A DNA stretch of 64,000 nucleotides from JAOPZW01 sp963707695 (GCA_963707695.1 CAVPQY010000003.1:310001-374000), one strand, 5' to 3'; positions 7,494 to 16,494 are shown, counted from the first letter of the stretch. Program-made: numbers and translations. Notes: generated from the letters alone by a model not told the origin.

Positions 7494-8490
7494 ATGGAGC
7501 CCAGCACCCTGCACCAGCCCGACGTCCAGGCCTCGCTGCCGTCGGTCCACGTCTCCCTGTCGCGCGTCGGCGTCACGAACGTCGAGAAGGTCATCCGCAT
7601 CGGGGAGGCCGACGCGCCGCAGCTGTTCATGGCCAGGCTCGACTGCTTCGTCGACCTCGGCCCGCGCCAGAAGGGCGCGCACATGAGCCGCTTCGAGGAG
7701 GTCGTCAACGACGCGATCGGCGAGGTCCTGCTCGGCGAGAGCGGCTTCAAGGCCGAGGTCCTCGCGCAGAAGGTCGCCGAGCGCATCCGCGACCGCCAGG
7801 ACGCGCTGCGGGCCGAGGTGACGATCGCCGCGCGCTACCCCGAGCACAAGCCCGCGCCCGTCTCCGGCATCCAGACGCAGGAGATCTACACGCTCTACGG
7901 CTCGGCGGTGGCGTCCGCGAAGGGCACGCGCCGGCTCGTCGGCGTCGCCGCGCAGGGCATCACCGCGTGCCCGTGCGCGCAGCAGCTCGTCGCCGGCAAG
8001 GCGCGCGTGCGCCTGCAGGACGAGGGCTTCGACGACGCGCAGATCGACCAGGTCCTCGAGGCCGTCCCCGTCGCCACGCACAACCAGCGCGGCCTGGGGA
8101 CGCTGCACATCGGCTGCCCGGAGGACTGCGACACCGAGATCGAGGCGCAGACGCTGCTCGACATCGTCGAGGGGTCGATGTCGTCGCGAGATCTACGAGC
8201 TCATGAAGCGCTCCGACGAGGGCGCCGTCGTCGAGAAGGCCCACCGCCGCCCGCGCTTCGTCGAGGACTGCGTGCGCGAGGTGGTGCGCGGCGTCGTCGA
8301 GCGCTTCGGCGACCTGCAGGACGGGACGTTCGTCTCGGCCCGCCAGGAGAACCTCGAGACGATCCACCAGCACAACGTCGTGGCCGAGCGCTTCGGCCTG
8401 CTCGGCGAGCTGCGCCGCGAGCTCACGACCGGCGAGCACCTCGCGCACCACACGTCGATGCGCGAGTGGCTCGACGCGGCCGGGCGCTGA
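7494..8490 (+). CDS. folE2: GTP cyclohydrolase FolE2 (type IB, MptA-like); one frameshift
   Basis: The protein makes 7,8-dihydroneopterin triphosphate from GTP, the first step of folate synthesis. FolE2 is the metal-flexible alternative to zinc-dependent FolE. The N-terminal frame carries the FolE2 motifs P-S-V-H-V-S-L-S-R-V-G-V-T-N and the metal-binding segment I-T-A-C-P-C-A-Q-Q. The C-terminal 101 codons continue one base over from 8188 (E-I-Y-E-L-M-K-R-S-D-E) to the TGA at 8488-8490. A single extra C near 8187 explains the break. ATG 7494 follows GGAGA at 7485-7489. The gene diverges from the sigma factor gene. Confidence 0.92.
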
Positions 8491-8496
8491 GCGGGC

Positions 8497-8910
8497 CTAC
8501 GCGGCGGCGCGCCGGACGCAGGCGTCCAGCACGCCGCGCACCGGGTCGCGCTCGGTCAGCACGGTCGTGAAGGTCGACGTCTGCCGGTAGACGCGGAAGG
8601 ACAGGTCCGGCGCGTCGAGCGGCGCGTCCTCGGGGGCGCTGATGACCAGGACCCGGTAGCCGGTCCCGCGCAGGAGCACGGCGCGGTCGTCGTGGAGCCG
8701 GTAGCGGCGGGCGACGCGCAGCGTGCCCGCGCGGATGTCCTCGCGGGCGACCTGCAGGCCCTCCTCGCCGAGCGCGCGGTGGGCGCCCTGGTCGACGGCG
8801 CACGCCTCGACGTCGCCGGGCGCGGTGTCGTGGCTCTTCGTGATCGCGAACACCCCCGCCGCCACGACGCCCGCCACCGCGAGCGCCAGCAGCGCGAGCA
8901 GCCACCTCAC
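8497..8910 (-). CDS. Uncharacterised protein with one N-terminal membrane anchor
   Basis: The frame gives 137 residues: a hydrophobic helix at about residues 3-22 followed by a soluble domain of mixed strands and helices, with cysteines near both ends of that domain. I do not recognise the family. The GTG start at 8910 overlaps the pgsA stop codon as GTGA, which implies translational coupling. It is convergent with folE2, with six bases between the stops. The protein probably faces the outside of the membrane. No catalytic motif is visible. Confidence 0.7.
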   Translation of the reverse strand: MRWLLALLALAVAGVVAAGVFAITKSHDTAPGDVEACAVDQGAHRALGEEGLQVAREDIRAGTLRVARRYRLHDDRAVLLRGTGYRVLVISAPEDAPLDAPDLSFRVYRQTSTFTTVLTERDPVRGVLDACVRRAAA

Positions 8911-9474
8911 GCGGTGATGCGGTCGGCCGCCCGGCGCTCCTCGGCCTCGCGCAGCAGGCGGCGCAGCCCGAAGAAGTAGTCGATGCCGGAGATGACGGTG
9001 ATGGCCACCGCGGCGTAGACGAGCGCGTCGACCCAGAGCGGCGTCGGGTCGAACGCGATGACGAAGAAGATCGCCGCGACCTGCACGATCGTCTTCGCCT
9101 TGCCCCACCAGTTCGCGGCGATGACGACGCCCTGCTGGGTCGCGTAGAGCCGGGTGACGGTGACGGCGAACTCGCGCGCGATGATGACCATCGCGACCCA
9201 CGCCGGCCAGGCGGTCCAGGGAGACCAGGGCCAGCAGCGCCGCGATGATCAGCAGCTTGTCGGCGACGGGGTCCATGAGCTTGCCGAACGTCGTGATCGA
9301 CGCCGCGCGAGCGCGCGAGGTGGCCGTCGACGGCGTCGGTCAGGAGGCCAGCGCGAAGGCGATCGCGGCCAGCAGGTCGCCGTGGTCGGTCCCGGCCAGC
9401 AGGGCGACGACGAGCACCGGCACCAGCAGGATGCGCAGGACCGTCAGCACGTTGGGCGCGTTGACCGGGAACAC
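8907..9474 (-). CDS. pgsA: CDP-diacylglycerol-glycerol-3-phosphate 3-phosphatidyltransferase (PgsA); three frameshifts
   Basis: Four consecutive reading-frame segments line up as one PgsA-type enzyme, which forms phosphatidylglycerol phosphate. They are N-A-P-N-V-L-T-V-L-R-I (GTG start at 9474), then D-A-V-D-G-H-L-A-R, then T-T-F-G-K-L-M-D-P-V-A-D-K, then I-I-A-R-E-F-A-V-T. The CDP-alcohol phosphotransferase signature D-G-x2-A-R-x8-G-x3-D-x3-D is recognisable across the breaks. Near 9342 one C seems to be missing; near 9300 and 9213 one base is extra. PgsA is normally indispensable, so sequence error is likelier than a pseudogene. Confidence 0.85.
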
Positions 9475-9504
9475 GCGCGCAGTATCCCCGCCGGGCGCCC
9501 CTGG

Positions 9505-10406
9505 TTACTGCAGGTCGACGGGCGACGGCCGTCCGGGACGACTGCGTCGCGCCGATCGAGGCGGCGACGACGAGCGCCGATGGCGACGAGGTCGGCCGCG
9601 CCGAGGTGCTGGCCGAGCACCACGAGGCCCGCGATCGCCGCGACGACCGGCTCGAGGCTCATGAGGACGCCGAAGAGGTGGGCGGGCATGCGCCGCAGCG
9701 CGACGGTCTCCAGCGAGTAGGGGATGACCGACGAGCAGCACGGCGACGCAGAGGCCGAGCGCGAGGATCTCGGGCGCCAGGAGGTCGCGTGCCGGCCTCC
9801 GCGACGCCGGGCACGATGCGGGATCGAGCGCGGCCACGAGCGGCGGCCAGCGCGAGCCCCTCGCCGCCGCGGAAGCGCCCGCGCGGCGCGCTGGGCGAGC
9901 AGGATGTAGGCGGCCCAGCAGGCGGCGGCGACGAGGACGAAGACCAGGCCGACCGGGTCGATGCCGTCGGCGCCGAAGGGGTCGGCCAGCAGGACGATGC
10001 CCGCGACCGCCAGCGCGATCCAGACGAAGTCCAGCCGCCGGCGCGACAGCGCGACCGCGACCGAGACCGGGCCGATGAACTCGATCGTCACCGCGACGCC
10101 GAGCGGGACGCGGTCGAGCGCCTCGTAGAACGAGAAGTTCATGAGCCCGAGCGCCAGGCCGAAGGCGACCACGAGCCGGCGGTCGGCCGCCCGCAGCCCG
10201 CGGATCGCCGGGCGCCAGAACAGCGCGAGGACGGCCGCGCTGAGCACGAGGCGCAGCATCGACGTGCCGGCCGGCCCGACGTCGTCGAACAGCGTCGCCG
10301 CCAGCGCGGCGCCGAACTGGACCGACGTCGCCCCCGTCAGCAGCAGCGCGACGGGCGGGACGCGGTCCGTCAGGGCTTCAGGCGCCGGCCGGTCCTGAAC
10401 AGCCAT
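9505..10406 (-). CDS. EamA/DMT-family small-molecule exporter (RhtA-like); several frameshifts
   Basis: The first 190 residues, from ATG 10406, are intact and show the EamA repeat with about six helices, including R-L-V-L-S-A and F-Y-E-A-L-D-R-V-P-L-G-V-A-V. The second half is spread over two further frames (A-P-E-I-L-A-L-G-L, then S-S-V-I-P-Y-S-L-E-T-V-A-L-R-R), with breaks near 9880, 9735 and 9580. Proteins of this type export amino acids or other metabolites. The start overlaps the end of the upstream ABC permease gene by 37 bases. The C-terminal end at 9505 is the least certain part. Confidence 0.75.
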
Positions 10407-11149
10407 GAGCTCCACGCGACCGCGCCGGCCGCCAGCGCCGCCGGTGACCGCCGAGCGAGAGCCACACGCTCACGTCGCTCGTGCCGAGGAAGCCGTACCG
10501 GACCGCGTTGAGGAGGAAGAAGATCGGGTTGACGTGGGACAGCTGCTCCCAGGGCGCCGGGCAGCAGGTCGACCGAGTAGAAGACGCCGCCGAGGAAGCT
10601 CAGCGGGAGGATCACGATGTTCTGGATGAAGGCGGACTGGTCCCAGCTCTTGGCGTAGATCCCGACGACGACGCCGAAGGCGGCGAAGAGCGTGAGCCCC
10701 AGGCCCATCGCGAGGACGAGCACGAGCGGCTCGCGCACGGGGACGTCGACGACGGCCAGGCTGGCCACCAGGAGCCCGCCGCCGATGAGCAGGGCGCGCA
10801 CGACGCCGCCCAGCGACAAGCCGAGGTTGACCTCCCAGGGGCGCATCGGCGAGGCGAGGACGTCGTTGAGGTAGCGGTCGAAGCGGGCCTGGAAGACCGA
10901 CGACGAGTTGTTCGCGTAGGCGGCCTGGATCATCGCCATCGTGATGAGGCCGGGGACGATGAAGACGTCGTAGGGCACGCCGTCGATCTGCCGGATGCGC
11001 CCGCCCAGCGACAGGCCGAAGACGGCGATGAAGAGGAACGACGAGAGGATCGGCGCGGCGACGGTCTGCGTCCAGAGCTTCAGGACGCGGGCCGTCTCGC
11101 GCCCGGTCAGCGCGGCCAGGCCGCGGCTCGGGATCGAGGGCACCGACAC
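10370..11149 (-). CDS. ABC-2 type transporter permease; frameshifts near the 3' end
   Basis: The N-terminal 190 residues form an ABC2-membrane protein (L-K-L-W-T-Q-T-V-A-A-P, G-L-I-T-M-A-M-I-Q-A-A-Y, P-M-R-P-W-E-V-N-L-G-L-S-L-G-G). After V-D-L-L-P the frame must shift twice (near 10560 and 10440-10455) to read H-V-N-P-I-F-F-L-L-N-A-V-R-Y-G-F-L-G and then the last helix ending G-R-R-L-K-P. Each shift is explained by one extra base. Its natural partner is the ATPase at 12394-13122, but an oppositely oriented glycosyltransferase gene now separates them. The GTG start has no clear Shine-Dalgarno sequence, consistent with a disturbed 5' end. Confidence 0.8.
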   Translation of the reverse strand: MSVPSIPSRGLAALTGRETARVLKLWTQTVAAPILSSFLFIAVFGLSLGGRIRQIDGVPYDVFIVPGLITMAMIQAAYANNSSSVFQARFDRYLNDVLASPMRPWEVNLGLSLGGVVRALLIGGGLLVASLAVVDVPVREPLVLVLAMGLGLTLFAAFGVVVGIYAKSWDQSAFIQNIVILPLSFLGGVFYSVDLLPGALGAAVPRQPDLLPPQRGPVRLPRHERRERVALARRSPAALAAGAVAWSSWLFRTGRRLKP

Positions 11150-11244
11150 AGCCTAGGAGGCGCGGCATCTCCGGCCTGTGCCGCGCCGCCGAGCAGCATC
11201 GCTGGCCTCGCGAGCGCCAAAGTCGGAGTACGAACCCCGTCCCC

Positions 11245-12336
11245 ATGGGCACTCGACTTCCTGCTACTGCCGCTCTAGATTGGCGAGCGTTGTCAAACGC
11301 ACCACGTCACGGGGGCCGTGATGACGTGGCGGTCGTCATCCCCACCCGCAACCGGTGGCCGCTTCTGAGAACCGCGTTGGCCGGCGCCTTGGCGCAGCGT
11401 GGCGTGAACGTCCACGTCGTCGTCGTCGACGACGGGTCGTCCGACGGGACGTCCGCCCTGCTCGCCGCACTCGATGAGCCGCGGCTGACCGTGCTGCGCC
11501 AAGACGAGGGTCAGGGCGTCGCGGTGGCCCGGAACCGCGGGCTGGCCGAGGTGTCGGCCCCGTGGGTGGCGTTCCTCGACGACGACGACGTGTGGGCTCC
11601 TGGCCATCTGGCAGCGATGCTCGACGCGGTCCACGCTGCCGACGCCTGTTCCCGGCGCATCGGCCTCGTCTACAGCGGCCACGTCGAGGTCGACTGGGCT
11701 CGACGGGTGATCGGGATCTCCCGAGCCGTGCCGGTGGCCGGTGTCCCGGAGCACCTCGACCGGTTCAACCTGATCGGCGGCCCGTCGCGCGTCCTCCTGC
11801 GGACCGAAGCGGTCCGCGCCGCAGGTGGCTTCGACCCGACGTTCTCGACCGTCGCGGACTGGGACCTGTGGGTGCGGGTGACCGCCGAGTGGGAGCTCGC
11901 CGCCTGCGAGGAGCTGCTCGTCGGGTACATGCGCCACCCCGAAAGCATGAGCTTCGACGCCGACCGCCTGCTCGCGGAGATCGTGGCGATGCGCGAGAAG
12001 CACGGCTGGCAGCCCGCCGGTCCGTCCGGCCCGTGGCCCGGTGACACGCTCGCCTTCCACGTCGCCGTGACCTACCGGGCCGCGGGCCGCCGATTCGCGG
12101 CCGCGCGCTGGTACGTCCGCTCGTACGTGGCGCGGCGTGACCTCCGCGACCTCGCGCGCGCCATCGGCGTCGTGCTGGGCGAGCGCGCGATCCGCCGATC
12201 GGGACTGGGGCTGCGCGAGCGCCTGGAGCCGGACATCGGCGCCTGGCTTGAGGACGTGCGGCAAGCAGAGGACGAGTCCTCGGACGGACTGCCTTCGCCG
12301 GTGCGTCCCGGGCGCCGCCACATCCTCGTCGGCTGA
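11245..12336 (+). CDS. GT2-family glycosyltransferase inserted between ABC transporter genes
   Basis: The 363-residue protein begins its GT-A fold at about residue 28 with V-A-V-V-I-P-T-R-N-R. It has V-D-D-G-S-S-D-G-T, A-R-N-R-G-L and the metal-binding D-D-D-D segment of family 2 nucleotide-sugar transferases, then W-D-L-W-V-R. The C-terminal 100 residues form a helical region without membrane helices. It faces against both neighbours, which are halves of one ABC exporter. The 5' flank (about 11160-11300) is visibly less GC-rich than the surroundings, suggesting arrival by transfer. ATG 11245 has no clear Shine-Dalgarno; GTG 11326, behind GGGGG, is a plausible alternative start. Confidence 0.85.
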   Translation: MGTRLPATAALDWRALSNAPRHGGRDDVAVVIPTRNRWPLLRTALAGALAQRGVNVHVVVVDDGSSDGTSALLAALDEPRLTVLRQDEGQGVAVARNRGLAEVSAPWVAFLDDDDVWAPGHLAAMLDAVHAADACSRRIGLVYSGHVEVDWARRVIGISRAVPVAGVPEHLDRFNLIGGPSRVLLRTEAVRAAGGFDPTFSTVADWDLWVRVTAEWELAACEELLVGYMRHPESMSFDADRLLAEIVAMREKHGWQPAGPSGPWPGDTLAFHVAVTYRAAGRRFAAARWYVRSYVARRDLRDLARAIGVVLGERAIRRSGLGLRERLEPDIGAWLEDVRQAEDESSDGLPSPVRPGRRHILVG

Positions 12337-12393
12337 TCGGCCACGCCCTCGGCCACCAGGCCGGTGCTCGAGCTCGGGGTGATGTCGCCACGA

Positions 12394-13122
12394 TCAGGAC
12401 GCCATCGCCTTGACGTAGACGTCGGCGATCGTGGCCGCGTCGAACTCGTCCTTCAGGCCGGCCGCGGAGTCGCGGGCCACGAGGTGGCCGTCGCGGATGA
12501 TGGCGATGTCCTCGCAGAGCTCCTCGGCCTCCTCGAGGTAGTGCGTCGTCAGGAGGATCGTCGTGCCCTCGGCGTGCAGCCGGCGGATGTAGTCCCAGAG
12601 CTCCAGGCGCAGCTCGAAGTCCACGCCGGCGGTGGGCTCGTCGAGGATGACCAGGCGCGGCTCGTGCATGAGCGCGCGGGCCAGCAGCAGGCGCCGGCGC
12701 ATGCCGCCCGAGAGCTGCGGGGCGCGGACGTCGGCCTTCGCGCGCAGGTCGAAGACGTCCATCATCTCGCCGGCGCGGCGGCGCGCGGAGGCGCGGTCCA
12801 TGCCGTAGTAGCCGCCGTGGTAGAGCAGCGTCTCCTCGACGTCGAGGAAGCGATCGAGGTTGATGTCCTGCTCGGCCAGGCCGATCATCCGCCGGGCCTC
12901 CACGGTGTGGTGCTCGGCGCCGAAGACGCGCAGTTCCCCGCGCGTCACGCGGATGAGGTTGCAGACGGCGCTGATGAGCGTCGTCTTGCCCGCGCCGTTG
13001 GGCCCGAGCAGGCCGAAGAAGGCGCCGTCGGGGACGGTGAGGTCGAAGTCTTCGAGGGCGAGGAGGCCGGAGTCGTAGCGCTTCGTCAGCCCCCGGAGCG
13101 CGAGGGCGGGCGGGGATGGCAT
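12394..13122 (-). CDS. ABC transporter ATPase (DrrA/CcmA-like)
   Basis: The 242-residue nucleotide-binding subunit shows Walker A G-P-N-G-A-G-K-T-T, a Q-loop E-Q-D, signature L-S-G-G-M, Walker B L-V-I-L-D-E-P and an H-loop T-T-H-Y-L-E-E-A-E. It resembles ATPases of two-gene drug or polymer exporters that pair with ABC2-membrane permeases. The matching permease, on the same strand, is 1.2 kb downstream beyond the glycosyltransferase. The C-terminus is short and ends right after the core domain. ATG 13122 is chosen because the typical L-x-L-x-G-L-T-K-R-Y strand follows; the frame upstream is antisense to an aldo/keto reductase. Confidence 0.92.
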   Translation of the reverse strand: MPSPPALALRGLTKRYDSGLLALEDFDLTVPDGAFFGLLGPNGAGKTTLISAVCNLIRVTRGELRVFGAEHHTVEARRMIGLAEQDINLDRFLDVEETLLYHGGYYGMDRASARRRAGEMMDVFDLRAKADVRAPQLSGGMRRRLLLARALMHEPRLVILDEPTAGVDFELRLELWDYIRRLHAEGTTILLTTHYLEEAEELCEDIAIIRDGHLVARDSAAGLKDEFDAATIADVYVKAMAS

Positions 13123-13147
13123 CGGCGTTCGAGGGTATCCGTCGCGG

Positions 13148-14131
13148 ATGCGACGACGCGTGCTCGGACAGGACGGCCTGCCGGCCTCGGCCCTCGGCCT
13201 GGGCTGCATGGGGATGAGCGAGTTCTACGGCGCGACCGACGAGGCCGAGTCGATCGCCACGATCCACCGCGCCCTCGAGCTCGGGGTGACGCTCCTCGAC
13301 ACCGCCGACATGTACGGCCATGGCGACAACGAGGAGCTCGTCGGCCGGGCGATCGACGGCCGCCGGGACGAGGTGGTCCTGGCCACGAAGTTCGGGGTGG
13401 TGCGCGATCGCGAGGACCCGCGGCGCCGCGGCATCAGCGGCCGGCCCGAGTACGTCCACCAGGCCATCGACGCCTCGCTGCGCCGCCTGGGGACCGACCA
13501 CGTCGACCTCTACTTCCAGCACCGCGTCGATCCGGGCACGCCGATCGAGGAGACCGTCGGCGCCATGGGCGAGCTCGTCCAGGCGGGCAAGGTGCGCTTC
13601 CTCGGGCTCTCCGAGGCGGGCCCGGAGACGCTGCGCCGCGCGGTCGCCACCCACCCCATCGCGGCGCTGCAGAGCGAGCTGTCGCTGTGGACGCGCGACG
13701 TCGCGGAGGAGGTCCTCCCCGTCGCGCGGGAGCTCGGCGTGGGCCTCGTCGCGTACTCGCCGCTCGGGCGCGGGTTCCTCTCGGGCGCGATCAAGGCGGT
13801 CGAGGACCTCGACCCCGACGACTTCCGCCGCCACTCGCCGCGCTTCCAGGGCGAGAACTTCGAGCGCAACCTCGAGCTCCTGCGCCTCGTCGAGGAGCTC
13901 GCGGCCGAGAAGGGGTGCACGCCGGCGCAGCTCGCGCTGGCGTGGGTCCTGGCCCAGGGCGACGACGTCGTGCCGATCCCGGGCACGAAGCGTCGGTCGC
14001 GCCTGGAGGAGAACGTCGGCGCCCTGGAGGTCGAGCTCTCGGCGCAGGACCTGCGCCGGATCGACGACGCGCTGCCGGAGACCGCGGGCGACCGCTACGA
14101 CGAGACGGGGATGCGCTCGGTCGGCCGCTAG
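13148..14131 (+). CDS. Aldo/keto reductase
   Basis: The 327-residue TIM-barrel oxidoreductase has the catalytic set visible as D-T-A-D-M-Y-G (Asp51, Tyr56), A-T-K-F-G (Lys81) and Q-H-R-V-D. The NADPH-binding motif I-P-G-T-K-R-R-S-R-L-E-E-N lies near the C-terminus. Similar proteins in the AKR13/YakC-like group reduce aldehydes and ketones with NADPH. It is divergent from the ABC ATPase gene, with 25 bases between the start codons, and lies 30 bases before clpP. The substrate is not predictable. Confidence 0.93.
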   Translation: MRRRVLGQDGLPASALGLGCMGMSEFYGATDEAESIATIHRALELGVTLLDTADMYGHGDNEELVGRAIDGRRDEVVLATKFGVVRDREDPRRRGISGRPEYVHQAIDASLRRLGTDHVDLYFQHRVDPGTPIEETVGAMGELVQAGKVRFLGLSEAGPETLRRAVATHPIAALQSELSLWTRDVAEEVLPVARELGVGLVAYSPLGRGFLSGAIKAVEDLDPDDFRRHSPRFQGENFERNLELLRLVEELAAEKGCTPAQLALAWVLAQGDDVVPIPGTKRRSRLEENVGALEVELSAQDLRRIDDALPETAGDRYDETGMRSVGR

Positions 14132-14161
14132 CCGTCCGGCTCGGGGCACTAGGGTCAGAGC

Positions 14162-14743
14162 ATGCCCCTCGTCCCCACCGTCATCGAGCGCACCGCCCGG
14201 GGCGAGCGCGAGTACGACCTCTTCTCGCGGCTGCTCAACGACCGGATCGTCTTCCTCGGCTCGGCCGTGGACGACCAGGTCGCGAACCTCATCGTCGCCC
14301 AGCTGCTCCACCTCGAGAGCGCCGACGCCGACAAGGACATCTCGATCTACATCAACTCGCCCGGCGGCTCGATCTACGCCGGGCTGGCGATCTACGACAC
14401 GATGCAGTTCATCAAGCCCGACGTGGCGACGATCTGCTGCGGGATCGCCATGTCGATGGGCTCGCTGCTGCTCGCCGGCGGGGCGAAGGGCAAGCGCATG
14501 TCGCTGCCCAACAGCCGCATCCTCATCCACCAGCCGTCGGCCGGGTTCGAAGGGCAGTCGACGGACATCGAGATCCACGCCCGCGAGATCCTCAAGACCC
14601 GCGCGCGGATCGACGAGATCTACGCCCACCACACGGGCAAGCCGCTCGAGGAGGTCCACCGCGACATGGAGCGCGACCGGTTCTTCACGCCGGCCGACGC
14701 CGCGGACTACGGGCTGATCGACCGGGTCATCAGCCGCCATTGA
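14162..14743 (+). CDS. clpP: ATP-dependent Clp protease proteolytic subunit
   Basis: The 193-residue protein has the complete Ser-His-Asp triad. Ser98 is in A-M-S-M-G, His123 in L-I-H-Q-P, and Asp172 in E-R-D-R-F, matching E. coli S97/H122/D171 in spacing. The substrate-strand region I-N-S-P-G-G-S is also intact. The residue before the Ser is Met rather than the usual Ala. No clpX, clpC or second clpP lies next to it, so this is probably one of several ClpP paralogues. The stop codon overlaps a TTG start of the next gene. Confidence 0.95.
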   Translation: MPLVPTVIERTARGEREYDLFSRLLNDRIVFLGSAVDDQVANLIVAQLLHLESADADKDISIYINSPGGSIYAGLAIYDTMQFIKPDVATICCGIAMSMGSLLLAGGAKGKRMSLPNSRILIHQPSAGFEGQSTDIEIHAREILKTRARIDEIYAHHTGKPLEEVHRDMERDRFFTPADAADYGLIDRVISRH

Positions 14744-15354
14744 GCGACGAGCCCGACCTGCTCGCGGTCGGCGAGCGCGTCGCGCTCGGCCCGCTGCGGA
14801 TGGACCTGGCCGGCCACTACGCCCGGTGGACCAACCAGACCGAGGTCAAGGACGGGACGGGCGCGCTCGGGATCATGACCCCGGAGGCCGAGCGCGAATG
14901 GGTCGAGACGAAGCTGAAGGAGGGCGCGGCCCGGCGACCGGCCGTCGCCGGCTTCACCGTCTACGACCGCAGCGACCTGGCGCCGGTCGGCACGACCGCG
15001 CTCATGGGCATCGACCACCGTGACCGCACCGCCGAGTTCGGCATCTCGATGGGCGACCGGCGCGGGCGGGGGCTCGGCACGGACGCCGCGCGGCTCACGC
15101 TCGACTGGGCCTTCACGGTGCTGTCGCTGCACAACGTCGTGCTGCGCGCGCTCGACTGGAACCAGCAGGCCCTCGCGTCGTACCGCCGGGCCGGCTTCCG
15201 GGAGCTCGGGCGCCGGCGCGAGGCCGTCCTCTCGGGCGGCCGGCTCTGCGACGAGGTCTACATGGACGTGCTGGCGTCGGAGTTCACCGGCTCGGTGCTC
15301 GCGCCGCGCGGGACCGGCGCGCCGGACGGCGCCACCGGTCCCGCGGGCGACTGA
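14740..15354 (+). CDS. GNAT-family N-acetyltransferase (RimJ/RimL-like), coupled to clpP
   Basis: The TTG at 14740-14742 overlaps the clpP TGA as TTGA, giving 204 residues. The protein reads as a GNAT fold: an N-terminal R-M-D-L segment, G-I-S-M-G-D-R-R-G-R-G-L-G-T as the acetyl-CoA pyrophosphate loop near residue 105, then L-D-W-N-Q-Q-A-L-A-S-Y-R-R-A-G-F. It would transfer an acetyl group to an N-terminal amine or small molecule. Tight coupling with clpP suggests coordinated expression, perhaps linking N-terminal acetylation and protein turnover, but that is conjecture. The last ten codons form part of a terminator-like hairpin. Confidence 0.88.
   Translation: MSDEPDLLAVGERVALGPLRMDLAGHYARWTNQTEVKDGTGALGIMTPEAEREWVETKLKEGAARRPAVAGFTVYDRSDLAPVGTTALMGIDHRDRTAEFGISMGDRRGRGLGTDAARLTLDWAFTVLSLHNVVLRALDWNQQALASYRRAGFRELGRRREAVLSGGRLCDEVYMDVLASEFTGSVLAPRGTGAPDGATGPAGD
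15308..15344. terminator. Long hairpin overlapping the end of the acetyltransferase gene
   Basis: A perfect 10-bp stem (15308-15317 with 15335-15344) encloses a second 5-bp stem (15319-15323 with 15328-15332). It sits just before the convergent stop codons at 15352 and 15360 and could end transcripts from both directions. It has no T tract. Confidence 0.5.
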
Positions 15355-15357
15355 CGC

Positions 15358-16494
15358 TCAGCGCTCGGCGCGCGCCGCGACGGCCGTGTCGGGGTTGTCG
15401 GCGAAGACGCCGTCGACCCCCGCCGCGTAGAACGCGTCGTACTCGGCGAACGCGTCGCCGTAGGCGTTCGCGTCGGTCCCGCGGCGGGCCTCCAGCGGCA
15501 GGAACTGGTTCTCGTTGCGGAACGTGTAGGGGTGCACGACGAGCCCCGCGGCGTGGGCGTCGGCCACGAAGCGCGTGGGCGGCAGCGAGCGCCCCGCGGC
15601 GTCGCGCGGGATGACGTACTCCTTCGACGGGCCGACCCCGTCCGCGTAGGCGGCCACCGAGCGCAGGCCGGCGGCGGTGGCCAGGTCGCCGTAGGTCGTC
15701 GTGCCGCCGGCCGCCGTGACGTCGTACGGCTTCGTCGGCGCCGCGCCGTAGAGCAGGACGAGCGGGACACGGAGGCGCTGGCGCAGGAGCCGGAGGTTCG
15801 CGGTCTCGAAGGACTGCACGAAGACCGGCGAGCGGCGCGTGTCGAGGCCGTTGGCCCGCAGCGCCTGCACGAGCGGCCCCTCGAGCGGCAGCCCCTGCGT
15901 CCGGAACCACGTGGGGTGCTTCGTCTCGGGGTAGATCCCGATCGTCCGGTGCAGCTCGCGCGACAGCCGCCGCGCGAGGTCGATGACCTCCTGGAAGGTC
16001 GGGATCGGGTAGCGGCCGTCGTAGAGCGTGTTGCGCTGCCGCACCGCCGGGATGCGCTCCTTGGCCCGCAGCGTCCGCAGCTCGGCGAGCGTGAAGTCGG
16101 TCGTGAACCAGCCCGTCATCGCGACGCCGTCGATGACCTTCGTCGTCCGCCGCGCGGCGAACTCCGGGTGGTCGGCGACGTTCGTCGTGGCGCTGATCTC
16201 GGGCTCGTGGCGCGCGACGAGCTTGTGGTCCTTCGTCGAGACGAGGTCGGGCTCGATGAAGTCGGCGCCCATGCGCGCGGCCAGGGTGTAGCTCGCGAGC
16301 GTGTGCTCGGGCCGGTAGCCGGCGGAGCCGCGGTGGCCGATGACGACGGGCTCCCCGCCGGGGGTGGTCATGCCGTGTCCGGCGCGGTCGCCGCCGCCGG
16401 CACGGGACACGCCGGCGATCGCGGCGGCCAGGAGCAGGACGAGCGCCAGCGCGGCGCCGACGGCCCGCGGGACGTGCGAGGTGCGAAGGGACAT
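15358..16494 (-). CDS. Secreted glycerophosphodiester phosphodiesterase (GlpQ-like)
   Basis: The 378-residue protein begins with a cleavable signal sequence (hydrophobic stretch about residues 13-30). The GDPD domain follows, with G-H-R-G-S-A-G-Y-R-P-E-H-T near residue 50 and E-P-D-L-V-S-T-K-D supplying catalytic His and metal ligands, plus a later I-Y-P-E-T-K-H. It hydrolyses glycerophosphodiesters to glycerol-3-phosphate and alcohols outside the cell, for phosphate and carbon recovery. A large insertion with W-F-T-T-D-F-T-L-A-E-L is typical of the periplasmic GlpQ class. It is the last gene of a leftward run of hydrolases. Confidence 0.93.
   Translation of the reverse strand: MSLRTSHVPRAVGAALALVLLLAAAIAGVSRAGGGDRAGHGMTTPGGEPVVIGHRGSAGYRPEHTLASYTLAARMGADFIEPDLVSTKDHKLVARHEPEISATTNVADHPEFAARRTTKVIDGVAMTGWFTTDFTLAELRTLRAKERIPAVRQRNTLYDGRYPIPTFQEVIDLARRLSRELHRTIGIYPETKHPTWFRTQGLPLEGPLVQALRANGLDTRRSPVFVQSFETANLRLLRQRLRVPLVLLYGAAPTKPYDVTAAGGTTTYGDLATAAGLRSVAAYADGVGPSKEYVIPRDAAGRSLPPTRFVADAHAAGLVVHPYTFRNENQFLPLEARRGTDANAYGDAFAEYDAFYAAGVDGVFADNPDTAVAARAER

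Noticed and set aside
7494..8490. Programmed frameshifting in folE2, pgsA and similar genes
   Set aside because: There is no common slippery site or downstream structure, and the breaks differ in place and sequence; scattered indel errors fit better.
11160..12390. Insertion sequence around the glycosyltransferase
   Set aside because: No transposase, terminal inverted repeats or target duplication could be seen.
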